Shown piece by piece: positions 38,248-46,930 of a stretch of DNA of 64,000 nucleotides. The notes under the pieces are model-generated. The model ran no database searches. It had not been told where the DNA came from and worked only from the letters and a program-made list of their open reading frames with translations. Within the stretch, counting starts at the first letter, position 1, and each line of letters starts with the position of its first letter. Both the position numbers and the translations under genes were made by a program. The DNA comes from Microbulbifer salipaludis (GTDB taxonomy: Bacteria > Pseudomonadota > Gammaproteobacteria > Pseudomonadales > Cellvibrionaceae). Location of the stretch: positions 496,001 through 560,000 of the forward strand of contig NZ_JAEKJR010000001.1 in NCBI RefSeq assembly GCF_017303155.1, given 5' to 3'.

Positions 38248-38284
38248 ATTTGTTGACCAGACAAATGAATAGGGATAAATTTGT
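38248..38284 (+). promoter_or_regulatory. Promoter of the receptor gene with candidate TetR operator
   Basis: ATTTGT (38248-38253) and ACAAAT (38261-38266) form a 19-base palindrome that overlaps a -35 TTGACC (38253-38258); the -10-like TAAATT (38276-38281) is 17 bases on. A third half-site, ATTTGT (38279-38284), lies over the -10. Binding here would block transcription. Confidence 0.5.
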
Positions 38285-38410
38285 CAGCGTGCAAGTTTAC
38301 TTGCGATAGCGATAGATGTTAGTGCTAATAGCGGGACAGCCCAGCCGGCATGGCGCCGATCAGCAGGCAACCGCACTTACAACGATAAAAAGGCCTGGAG
38401 GTCTACCAGC

Positions 38411-40855
38411 ATGAAGTCCAAATTCCACAAGCGATTCCCTGCTCACAGGCTGTGCGCAGCGGTTGCCGCACTGGCGGCGGCAGTTCCCGCCATGGCTGAC
38501 TCGACTCTGGAAGAAGTCGTGGTTACCGCCAACAAGCGCGAGTCTGGCCTGATGGAGACCGCTGCGGCCGTCTCCGCATTCAATAGTGAGGCCCGCGATG
38601 CAATCGGCATCGACGACTCCGCCGATCTGGCTGCCCGAGCGCCCTCCCTGACCATTGCGCCCAGCCGGATCAGTATCCGCGGTATTGGCCGCCCGAATAC
38701 GGCGCTCGGTTCGGACCCTGGTGTTGGCCTGTACTGGGATGGGGTTTATAACACCGAAACCGATGTGTTAAATATGTCCAACTTCTTGGACATTGAGCGG
38801 GTCGAGGTGCTTCGCGGCCCTCAGGGCACACTCTATGGCCGGAACTCCATCGGTGGCGCCATCAATTTTGTCAGCAAGCAGCCAGACAGTGAAAAATGGG
38901 GCACCACCGTGGTTGCGGAGCTCGGCAACTACGGCCAGAGCACCGCGCAGGTATTGACCAGCGGCCCGGTCACCGAAAAGCTGTCTATCCTCGCCGCCCT
39001 GTCCGATATCCGCCGCGACGGTTTCCAGGAGAACGTCTACAACGGCGATGACTACGACAACCGCGAAAACCAGTATGCAACCGTCAGCCTGAAGCACGAC
39101 ACCACCGACAGCTGGTCCAACACCCTGAAAGTGATGCGCTCCCAGTCGGACACTAACCCGTCCAATGGCTACACGCTGGAGCCTTTCTCCACCGGCTATG
39201 TGCAGGAAGTCCGCGACGCCTATGTGGGTGCTACCGTGCTGAACTTCCCGGGCATGTTCCCCGGCCAGAACTTCGCCAACATGCACCAGGGCATGACTGC
39301 CGAAAACCCTGGCGTCACCAACCCGAACCAAGTGTCCATCGACTTTGCCCCGACCCAGAGCAGCGAGCGCGATGCGGTGTTCTTTACCAGCGAGCTTGAT
39401 CGTGAAGGTTTCACCGTCAAGTACACCGCGGGCCACTCCAAGTTCGATTTCAGTCGTGCCCTGGATGCCGACCTAACTGCGGCAGAAAATTCCGGCCTGG
39501 ACTGGAACAACCTGTACCTGACCACCCCGGATTTCGGCCCCTTGCCGATGTCCCTGATCACCGGCATCGGCGCTACGCCCTCTGACCTGATTTTCGGGTT
39601 TGAGCAAGAGTCGGAATTCACTTCCCACGAGCTGCAGGTGAGCACTGACCTGGAAGGGCCGATTAACTTTATCGGTGGTCTCTACTACTACAACAGCGAT
39701 GAAGCCCAGGACATCTACTATCAAGAGCGCAATGCGGAACTGATGGCGGTATACGCGACTCTAGGCAGCTTCATTGGCCAGGGCGTAAATCCGGAAGGCT
39801 ACCTGTACAAAGCCGATGCCGAACTGGAAACCACCTCGACCGCGGTATACGGCCAGATGGACTGGAGCGCGACCGATGACCTGGTGGTAACCCTGGGCCT
39901 GCGCTACTCCGAGGACGAAAAGACCGGCCGCGACAACACATTCGCCCAGTACGTTGGCGACCCCGCAGACCCGGTCGTGGCCCACACCGGCAGCGACACC
40001 TGGGACCAGCCAACCTGGAAGCTGGGGCTCGACTACACCCTGAATGAAGACCACTTTCTGTATGGCTTTGTGGCGACCGGCTACCGTTCCGGTGGTTTCA
40101 ACCTGCTGCAGCCCACCGCCAACCCCGAGATCGATATGGTCGAGCCAGAGACTCTCACCTCCACCGAGTTCGGCTACCGTGGCAGCTTCGCGAACAACCG
40201 CATCAACCTCAGCGCCTCCGTGTATCACTATGCCTACGAGGATATGCAGGTACTCAAGCAGACCGTGGTCAACGGGGTTAGCCTTGCGAGCTACGAGAAC
40301 GCGGCAGAGTCCACCGCAACTGGCTTCGAGACAGAGTTCCAGGCCCTGCTGACCGACAACCTCTTGCTCAGCGGTACATACTCTTACAACGACACCCGCT
40401 TTGATGAATTCAGCTCCGCTGACTTCAATGCCTGTGCCCTCGGCCCCCAGGCGCAGGGTCTCGTGTTCGACCCGCTTTGCACCCAAGAGCAGGACCTGAC
40501 GGCCAATCGCTTCCCCTTGAGCCCTGAGCAAAAGGCATCCGCCAACCTGACTTACAGCTGGGAAGCCATGAGCCTCGCATGGAGCGCCACCGGTAGCTAT
40601 CTGTACACCAGCGACCAGTACATGACCGCCTTCAATCGTGGCGACTATGACCTGCTGGATTCCAGTGACCGCATCGACCTGCGGCTGAATGTGGCTTCGC
40701 TGGATGACACCTGGGAAGTGACAGGCTTCATCAAGAACCTGAGTGACGATCGCCATGTGACATACCGCGAGCGCCCGAGCACGGTGACACAGACTGCGGT
40801 GTCAACGTTGAGCGATCCTCGCCTGATCGGATTACGAATGAAATACAACTTCTAA
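38411..40855 (+). CDS. TonB-dependent outer-membrane receptor
   Basis: This 814-residue protein has a signal peptide (to about 29), TonB-box-like LEEVVVTA (about 33-40), and a plug domain with SIRGIGRP and the stretch ERVEVLRGPQGTLYGRNSIGG. The large beta-barrel ends in Phe. It belongs to the FecA/FyuA-like group widespread in sphingomonads and marine gammaproteobacteria that degrade lipids and natural products. Here it starts the catabolic cluster and probably brings the hydrophobic substrate across the outer membrane. It is divergent from tetR. Confidence 0.94.
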   Translation: MKSKFHKRFPAHRLCAAVAALAAAVPAMADSTLEEVVVTANKRESGLMETAAAVSAFNSEARDAIGIDDSADLAARAPSLTIAPSRISIRGIGRPNTALGSDPGVGLYWDGVYNTETDVLNMSNFLDIERVEVLRGPQGTLYGRNSIGGAINFVSKQPDSEKWGTTVVAELGNYGQSTAQVLTSGPVTEKLSILAALSDIRRDGFQENVYNGDDYDNRENQYATVSLKHDTTDSWSNTLKVMRSQSDTNPSNGYTLEPFSTGYVQEVRDAYVGATVLNFPGMFPGQNFANMHQGMTAENPGVTNPNQVSIDFAPTQSSERDAVFFTSELDREGFTVKYTAGHSKFDFSRALDADLTAAENSGLDWNNLYLTTPDFGPLPMSLITGIGATPSDLIFGFEQESEFTSHELQVSTDLEGPINFIGGLYYYNSDEAQDIYYQERNAELMAVYATLGSFIGQGVNPEGYLYKADAELETTSTAVYGQMDWSATDDLVVTLGLRYSEDEKTGRDNTFAQYVGDPADPVVAHTGSDTWDQPTWKLGLDYTLNEDHFLYGFVATGYRSGGFNLLQPTANPEIDMVEPETLTSTEFGYRGSFANNRINLSASVYHYAYEDMQVLKQTVVNGVSLASYENAAESTATGFETEFQALLTDNLLLSGTYSYNDTRFDEFSSADFNACALGPQAQGLVFDPLCTQEQDLTANRFPLSPEQKASANLTYSWEAMSLAWSATGSYLYTSDQYMTAFNRGDYDLLDSSDRIDLRLNVASLDDTWEVTGFIKNLSDDRHVTYRERPSTVTQTAVSTLSDPRLIGLRMKYNF

Positions 40856-40947
40856 CCCGAACCGCGGGGGCGCAACTGCACCCCCGGCAATTTGCCACAG
40901 CTGCACGGGCCGTGCAGCTAGCCCCTTCCCAAACGCCAGAGGTATCC

Positions 40948-41757
40948 ATGCGAGATCTTCCAGCCAGCCAGCCGTTCGCGATGCCTGCGCACTTCGGCCC
41001 CCGAGGCAGCGATGCGCGCGCTAGCGGATGGTACCGTGATGTCACCATGATGGTCGTGTCGTATGTTACCGACCGGGACAAACTGGCCAGCTACCTGCCC
41101 GAACCATTCACGGTTGATGAAGAGCCTTTGATTACTGTGGTCTACGCCAGTAACAAACAAGTCGACTGGCTCGCAGGACACGGCTACAACCTCATCGGCG
41201 TGCATGCCGATGCCCGTTTTGCCGGCGAGCGTGAGCAGCTGCGCGGTACCTATACGCTGGCCATGTGGGAAAACCTGACCGACCCAATATTGACGGGACG
41301 CGAGTTGCAGGGTATCCCGAAAATTTACGCCGATATTCCAGAGCACACAGTCACCGATGGACTCTGGCGCGCCGAAGCCAGACATTTCGACAACCCGATT
41401 GTCGACATGCAAATTGACAGCCTCCGTCCACCCACGGCTGAGGAAATTGCGGCATCGACTGCAGCACAACAGGGGCGCGACAACCCCATGGCCTGGCGCT
41501 ACATGCCCGCGATCGGCGGCTTTGGCTCCAGCATCAGTGAAGCCACCACTTTTCCGTCCGAAACCCACTATCACGAAGTTCACGTGGGTAATGGAAAGCT
41601 GGCATGGCAACAGCTCACCTGGGACCAGAACCCCACCCAGTTTCATATCGTCAATGCGATACAGGCCCTGCCCGTGATCGAATATCGCCCGGCACTGGTT
41701 GCGCGCTGTAGTGTCAACTTGCTGGTGCCGGACCGATTGCCCCGCGCCATCCGCTAG
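40948..41757 (+). CDS. Acetoacetate decarboxylase-family protein
   Basis: This 269-residue protein of the ADC fold retains the Schiff-base Lys: GRELQGIPKI places Lys 125 where classical ADC has GRE..YPKK, but the second Lys is replaced by Ile. In this superfamily the Lys attacks a keto or aldehyde carbon for decarboxylation, aldol or dehydration chemistry. In an acyl-CoA cluster it may act on a beta-keto acid or ring-derived keto acid. The ATG at 40948 has AGAGG upstream; an earlier in-frame start is less likely. Confidence 0.82.
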   Translation: MRDLPASQPFAMPAHFGPRGSDARASGWYRDVTMMVVSYVTDRDKLASYLPEPFTVDEEPLITVVYASNKQVDWLAGHGYNLIGVHADARFAGEREQLRGTYTLAMWENLTDPILTGRELQGIPKIYADIPEHTVTDGLWRAEARHFDNPIVDMQIDSLRPPTAEEIAASTAAQQGRDNPMAWRYMPAIGGFGSSISEATTFPSETHYHEVHVGNGKLAWQQLTWDQNPTQFHIVNAIQALPVIEYRPALVARCSVNLLVPDRLPRAIR

Positions 41758-41787
41758 ACCACGCCGCGACGTCACAGGTAAGAAGTA

Positions 41788-42960
41788 GTGAACCAGAAAA
41801 GCATAAAAAAAATCTGCTATATCGGCGCGGGCACCATGGGTAGCTACAATGCCTTGATTGCCGCCCTGGCCGGCTACGAGGTAACGCTGTACGACCGCGA
41901 CTCCCGTGCAATCGCTGACGTCCCAGTGCGCCAGAAAGAAATTGCCGCAATGCTGGTCGCCAGTGGCAAAGTAACTCGGTCTGCCATCGATCACTGCTGG
42001 GAGCGGGTGGCTACCTCCGATGATCTAGCGGCGGCCCTCAGTGGTGTGGACCTGATCAGTGAGTCAGTTACAGAGACCCTTGAGGTAAAGCGCGCGGTCC
42101 TGCAGCAAGTCGAGGCGCACATGTGCCCGGGCACCCTGCTCACCACAAATACCTCAGCATTGTTGCCGTCCGAGATCGATACAGGACTAAAGAGCGGCGA
42201 AACCTTTGCTGCGCTGCATTCCTATCTGGGCGCGCCGTTGATCGATATTGTCCCGGGCCCTAGAGCCCAGCGCCACGTTGCACAGGTGCTAGAAAATTAT
42301 GTGCGCAGCCTCGGATGCGTGCCCATGGTGCTGCACAAGGAATACCCCGGCTACCTACTCAACTCTCTGTTGGGACCACTACTCACCACAGCCGTGCTAC
42401 TGGTGACCCGTTCTCGAGCGAGTATCGAACAGGTCGATCGGGCGTGGATGCGTAATATGGGCGCCCCCATGGGCCCCTTCGGAATGATGGATTTCTTTGG
42501 CCTGAACGTGGTGCTGGATAGCTGGAACCGCCCTGCTCAAACCCTCGAGCGCGCGCAATTCAAAGCAGAGATCACTGCATATTTGCAGTCGTTTGTTGAG
42601 TCCGGCTACATCGGCATGAAATCTGGCCGTGGCTTTTATACATACCCCGCCCCGAGCTATGTCTCAGAACATTTTATCCGGCAAGAGCGTAGTAAAGAGG
42701 AAATATTTACCGCGCTGATGGCTAATGTCGTGCAGGCCGGTCTACTAATTGTCGCTGATGGCGCTGCTACCGCCACAGAAGTTGACCTTGCGTGGCGGGT
42801 TGGCACGGGTTTGGAAACCGCGCCACTTGAGTTGGTCAACACCAGTGGGAGCTTTGCCTTGCGAGACACGGTACTCTCGGCCCACAGTGATCTGTCGCTG
42901 CTCAATGACGCGCAACGGCAACAAGCGCACGCCGCTCTGGCTGCCGCTGTACCGGCCTGA
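41788..42960 (+). CDS. 3-hydroxyacyl-CoA dehydrogenase family protein
   Basis: This 390-residue protein has an N-terminal Rossmann domain (YIGAGTMGSYNALIAALAGY) and the SESVTETLEVK and TTNTSALLPSEI regions of 3-hydroxyacyl-CoA dehydrogenases, then a helical C-terminal domain. The usual HFFNP..VEV block is changed to LHSYLGAPLIDIV: His is kept and Glu appears as Asp. It is a divergent subfamily, probably an (S)-3-hydroxyacid or hydroxyacyl-CoA oxidase with NAD. The GTG start overlaps nothing; the next gene follows directly. Confidence 0.82.
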   Translation: MNQKSIKKICYIGAGTMGSYNALIAALAGYEVTLYDRDSRAIADVPVRQKEIAAMLVASGKVTRSAIDHCWERVATSDDLAAALSGVDLISESVTETLEVKRAVLQQVEAHMCPGTLLTTNTSALLPSEIDTGLKSGETFAALHSYLGAPLIDIVPGPRAQRHVAQVLENYVRSLGCVPMVLHKEYPGYLLNSLLGPLLTTAVLLVTRSRASIEQVDRAWMRNMGAPMGPFGMMDFFGLNVVLDSWNRPAQTLERAQFKAEITAYLQSFVESGYIGMKSGRGFYTYPAPSYVSEHFIRQERSKEEIFTALMANVVQAGLLIVADGAATATEVDLAWRVGTGLETAPLELVNTSGSFALRDTVLSAHSDLSLLNDAQRQQAHAALAAAVPA

Positions 42961-42971
42961 TGGAGGTAATG

Positions 42972-43769
42972 ATGAATCAGGAACTCTGCGGAAAAATCGC
43001 GCTAGTCACCGGTGCCTCGCGTGGCGTGGGAGCGGAAGCGGCGCGTCAGCTCGCCCGATCGGGTGCTACCGTCATACTCGCGGCCCGCAGCCGAGCACAG
43101 GGTGAGGCGGTCGCGCAGGCCATCAGCGAAGAAGGTGGCGAGGCACGCTTTGTGAGCCTTGATGTGACGTCACCGGAAAGTTGGCGCACCCTGCTTGAAC
43201 ACATTGAGGCCCACTTCGGGGCACTACATATTCTGATCAATAATGCCGGGGTACATATTGCCCGCGCGCTGGAAAATTGCTCGGAGACCGATTTCTATCA
43301 ACAGGTAGAAACCAACCTCAAGGGAGTTTTCCTTGGCTGCCAGGCCACCCTTCCGCTGTTGCGACACAGTGCCAGTCAGTGCGGCGATGCCGCGATCGTC
43401 AACGTATCTTCTATCGCCGGATTGGTCGGGGTCGCTAATCAAACCCTCTACAACATGACCAAGGGCGGCCTTCAGCTCTTCAGTAAATCACTGGCTCTGG
43501 AACTTGCCCCCAGCGGGGTGCGGGTGAACTGTGTCAATCCGGGCATGATCGAAAACGACATGGGCGATGCCCTGGTCAAACAGTTGGTCAGCGAACAGAT
43601 GTTTGCCGATGTCGATAGCGCCAGTCGCTATCTGCACCGACAAATCCCACTGCGACGTTTTGCCCGCAGCGCAGAAGTCGCGCGAGCCATTGTGCATCTG
43701 GCCAGCCCATCCTCCTGCTATATGACCGGTACCGAAATGGTTCTGGATGGCGGACTCACTGCAGGTTAA
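42972..43769 (+). CDS. Short-chain dehydrogenase/reductase
   Basis: This 265-residue classical SDR has the cofactor motif TGASRGVG, NNAG, Ser in NVSSIAG, and YxxxK in YNMTKGG. The C-terminal segment SCYMTGTEMVLDGGLTAG is typical of FabG/3-oxoacyl reductase-like and alcohol-oxidising SDRs. GGAGG five bases before ATG 42972 fixes the start. It sits between the hydroxyacyl-CoA dehydrogenase and the transporter, so it probably oxidises a secondary alcohol of the substrate. Confidence 0.88.
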   Translation: MNQELCGKIALVTGASRGVGAEAARQLARSGATVILAARSRAQGEAVAQAISEEGGEARFVSLDVTSPESWRTLLEHIEAHFGALHILINNAGVHIARALENCSETDFYQQVETNLKGVFLGCQATLPLLRHSASQCGDAAIVNVSSIAGLVGVANQTLYNMTKGGLQLFSKSLALELAPSGVRVNCVNPGMIENDMGDALVKQLVSEQMFADVDSASRYLHRQIPLRRFARSAEVARAIVHLASPSSCYMTGTEMVLDGGLTAG

Positions 43770-43774
43770 TAACT

Positions 43775-45193
43775 ATGCAAAATGCTTTAACAAGTTCGAC
43801 CAAAAATGCTTACGGTATGGGGCAGTTTGCCTGGGCCGCAAAAGACTCGTGCTTCCACTACTTTTTATTTTTCTATTACACGCAAATACTCGGGATGTCG
43901 CCCAGTATTGCCGGTCTCGCGGCGATGCTTTCCATTATTGCGGATGCGATTTCTGATCCGATAGTGGGATATCTATCGGATAAGTCTAAATCTCGACGTT
44001 GGGGGCGACGCCATCCATTTATGGCAGTATCGATGCTGCCCGTATCCCTGTCCTTGTTCGCAATTTTTAATCCTCCCGCGGGGCTCGCTGATGGTGGCCT
44101 GTTTGCGTGGTACATATGCACAGCCATCCTCGTGCGTACGGCACTGACTTTTTTCGTCGTGCCGCATATGGCGATGGCGGCGGAACTCAGCGACGACTAT
44201 CACGAGCGCACCAATATTGTTTTGCATCGCACCTTTTGGGGATATGCAGGAGGTATCAGCCTGCAGATACTTGCGTGGTTTATTCTCATCCCTATCGCTA
44301 CGCGTGAGGGTGACTTAGCCAGTGGCTACCAAAATGTTGGGTTGGCAGCGGCAATATTGTCCCTTGTGGGTATGGCGATCGCCGTGTGGGGCACACGTTC
44401 ACGTATACCATATTTAAAACAGGCAACCGTCGAGCAGCAGGACCGCGCATGGCATTGCGCGTTCACAGACATCCTCAAATTTTTCCGGGTGCCTTCTGCT
44501 CGAATACTTTTTCTGGGTAGTCTCATTTTGGTTTGTAGCATGGGCACCGCCAATACAATGCTCCTGCACGTGAATACGTTCTTCTATGGATTCAGCAGCG
44601 TGCAGACAGGGGCCTTTATGCTGTGTGTCTTTGTGGCATTGATTCCTGCCACGATTCTTACCATAAAGGTTACCGCACAGGTGGGTAAGCGCCGCAGCTT
44701 GATGCTATTCCTGGTGGCCGCGGCACTGGTCGGCCCAATTCCGGTGCTCGCCCGTATTTATGACCTGGCGCCTGCTAGTGGCACCTCTGGCTTACTGGTT
44801 TTTGTTTGTTTATTTGTTGTGGTTCACCAAACCTTTTTTATTGGTGCAATGAGCATCACGGCCTCCATGGCTGCAGATGTTACCGACGATATTGAGATCG
44901 AATCTGGTTTGCGTCAGGAGGGGTCGCTGAATTCTGCACTGATGCTGATTCAAAAAGTGACATTTGGCGTAGGAACACTGTGTGCCGGATTTATTCTTGA
45001 TTTTGCGGGCTTTACCGATTCGATTTCGCCTACTGACGTTACTGCCGATATGCTGGCCCGGTTGGGTTTGGCATACGGGCCCGGTATTTCGCTAATTATG
45101 CTTGCCAGTGTCTATATATTTTCATTCTACCGTTCCCGTCGCGAGCAGGAAGCGTCCAGCGGCTTGGATAGAGACGCGGTTGCCGCCGGTTGA
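43775..45193 (+). CDS. GPH-type major facilitator transporter
   Basis: This 472-residue protein has about twelve membrane helices. The loop DPIVGYLSDKSKSRRWGRRHPF is a close match to the glycoside-pentoside-hexuronide:cation symporter (MFS_2) signature. Members near TonB receptors and acyl-CoA genes move non-sugar substrates. It would take up the compound delivered to the periplasm by the receptor. The gene is clearly more AT-rich than the pst or spoT genes. Confidence 0.88.
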   Translation: MQNALTSSTKNAYGMGQFAWAAKDSCFHYFLFFYYTQILGMSPSIAGLAAMLSIIADAISDPIVGYLSDKSKSRRWGRRHPFMAVSMLPVSLSLFAIFNPPAGLADGGLFAWYICTAILVRTALTFFVVPHMAMAAELSDDYHERTNIVLHRTFWGYAGGISLQILAWFILIPIATREGDLASGYQNVGLAAAILSLVGMAIAVWGTRSRIPYLKQATVEQQDRAWHCAFTDILKFFRVPSARILFLGSLILVCSMGTANTMLLHVNTFFYGFSSVQTGAFMLCVFVALIPATILTIKVTAQVGKRRSLMLFLVAAALVGPIPVLARIYDLAPASGTSGLLVFVCLFVVVHQTFFIGAMSITASMAADVTDDIEIESGLRQEGSLNSALMLIQKVTFGVGTLCAGFILDFAGFTDSISPTDVTADMLARLGLAYGPGISLIMLASVYIFSFYRSRREQEASSGLDRDAVAAG

Positions 45194-45221
45194 TTTCGCT
45201 GCGCAAAAACAGGTACAAAGC

Positions 45222-46826
45222 ATGATTGAAACCGAATTCGACTATGGGCAAGCAATGCTGCGGAAGATTAATCCGGAGGGCTTTCGCAACTTGGTCGAGG
45301 CATTTGACGCCTCTGTTCCGGTATACGCTAAAAAGGTGGCGTTCTCCTGTGTGGGGCAAGAGCTTACATTCTCTGAACTGGATAGCTGCAGTCGAGCATT
45401 TGCCACATATCTCTTGAGTGTTGGGTTGCAATCTGGTGATCGCATGGCAATCCAATTGCCGAATATTCTTGCATATCCGATTGCGGTTTGGGGGGCGCTC
45501 CGCGCAGGCGTAGTCATCGTGAATACAAACCCGATGTACACGGAGCGGGAAATTCACCACCAGTTTAAAGATGCCGACATCAAAGCACTGCTGGTATATG
45601 AGGGTTGCCTGCCAGTCACTGGTCGTATCGCAACCAAGCTTGGCGTTCCACACGTGTTGGTCGCCAATGCGGCCAAGCCCGATCCCGAACAGGTGCTGCC
45701 TGCGGGCTGTGCCGAGCGGTTTGTCGCCTTTGGCCAGGTTCTCTCGCAATTCTGGGACAGGCTTTCGCCGCCCGCGGAGTGTTCGATGGAGAGCCTTGCC
45801 GTGCTCCAGTACACCGGCGGTACCACAGGCGTATCCAAAGGTGCGATGCTGACGCACGGCAACCTGTATGCAAGTTCGTGGCAAACCAGCAGTGCGTTGG
45901 ACGAAAATGAGCGCAACGATGGTATCGTGATCGCGCCGATGCCGCTGTACCACATTTACGGCTTCACCTGGAACGTGATCAGCTGCTGTATGAACGGAGT
46001 GCACTCCGTCCTCATTCCAGACCCTCGTAATCTCGACAGCTTGATACAGGCGATGAAGACACATCGCTTTACCGGATTCGCCGGGGTCAACACCCTGTTT
46101 GCCGGCTTGATGCGACATCCCGAATTTGAGCAAATTGATTTCAGCGCACTGCGTGGCTCGATTGCCGGAGGCGCTGCGCTGGTCAGCTCGGTCGCGGAAG
46201 AGTGGCAGCGCCGTACGGGCACGCTGTTATTTGAAGGCTATGCGATGTCTGAAACCAGCTCATCACTTACCTGTAATGTGCCTACAGCACATCAATTAGG
46301 TACGGTCGGAAAACCATTGCCGGCAATGCAGGTCAAAGTCATCGACGCCGACGGAGAAACCCTCGCCAACGGCGAGGCGGGTGAACTGGCGGTACGTGGC
46401 CCACAGGTGCTCAAGGGCTACTGGAATCGTCCGGAGGAAAGTGTCGCGGTAATTGACCGTGATGGCTGGTTTCGCACCGGTGATGTCGCCGTGATCCAGG
46501 AAGATGGGTTTATTCGAATCGTTGACCGTATCAAAGACATGATTTTGGTCTCCGGCTTTAATGTCTATCCAAATGAAATTGAAGATGTATTGACCGCGCA
46601 TCCGGATGTTTTCGAATGTGCCGCGATAGGCGTGTCCGATGAACGCACGGGCGAAGCCATCAAGGTCTTCGTTGTTGCCGCCAGTGACTCAGGCGATGCA
46701 GATTCACTACGGGAACACTGCCGCAAATTACTGACCCCATATAAAGTCCCCAAGCATATTGAATTTATCGAAGCGTTACCCAAATCGGCTGTTGGCAAAG
46801 TACTGCGCCGAGACCTGCGCAAATAG
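45222..46826 (+). CDS. Acyl-CoA synthetase (AMP-forming, FadD-like)
   Basis: This 534-residue ANL enzyme activates a carboxylic acid to its CoA thioester. The P-loop is YTGGTTGVSKGAMLTH, A5 is EGYAMSETSS, A7 is WFRTGDVA, the hinge is DRIKDMILVSGFNVYPNEIE, and the catalytic Lys is near the end in PKSAVGKVLRR. The closest type is long-chain FadD by feel, but acid specificity is open. The frame runs further upstream into the transporter gene; the ATG at 45222 is the first after that stop. Confidence 0.93.
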   Translation: MIETEFDYGQAMLRKINPEGFRNLVEAFDASVPVYAKKVAFSCVGQELTFSELDSCSRAFATYLLSVGLQSGDRMAIQLPNILAYPIAVWGALRAGVVIVNTNPMYTEREIHHQFKDADIKALLVYEGCLPVTGRIATKLGVPHVLVANAAKPDPEQVLPAGCAERFVAFGQVLSQFWDRLSPPAECSMESLAVLQYTGGTTGVSKGAMLTHGNLYASSWQTSSALDENERNDGIVIAPMPLYHIYGFTWNVISCCMNGVHSVLIPDPRNLDSLIQAMKTHRFTGFAGVNTLFAGLMRHPEFEQIDFSALRGSIAGGAALVSSVAEEWQRRTGTLLFEGYAMSETSSSLTCNVPTAHQLGTVGKPLPAMQVKVIDADGETLANGEAGELAVRGPQVLKGYWNRPEESVAVIDRDGWFRTGDVAVIQEDGFIRIVDRIKDMILVSGFNVYPNEIEDVLTAHPDVFECAAIGVSDERTGEAIKVFVVAASDSGDADSLREHCRKLLTPYKVPKHIEFIEALPKSAVGKVLRRDLRK

Positions 46827-46930
46827 TCACAACGCGATTTTATTGTCCGCGCCGACCAATAATCCCCGATTGCCCCTGCTTGACGGAAAATCCGCAGGTG
46901 CATTCTTTGGCTAACCGATGTGAGAACGCC

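Noticed and set aside
38768..40756. Long antisense frames inside the TonB receptor gene
   Set aside because: Frames of 222 and 331 codons mirror the receptor frame and carry no recognisable motif.
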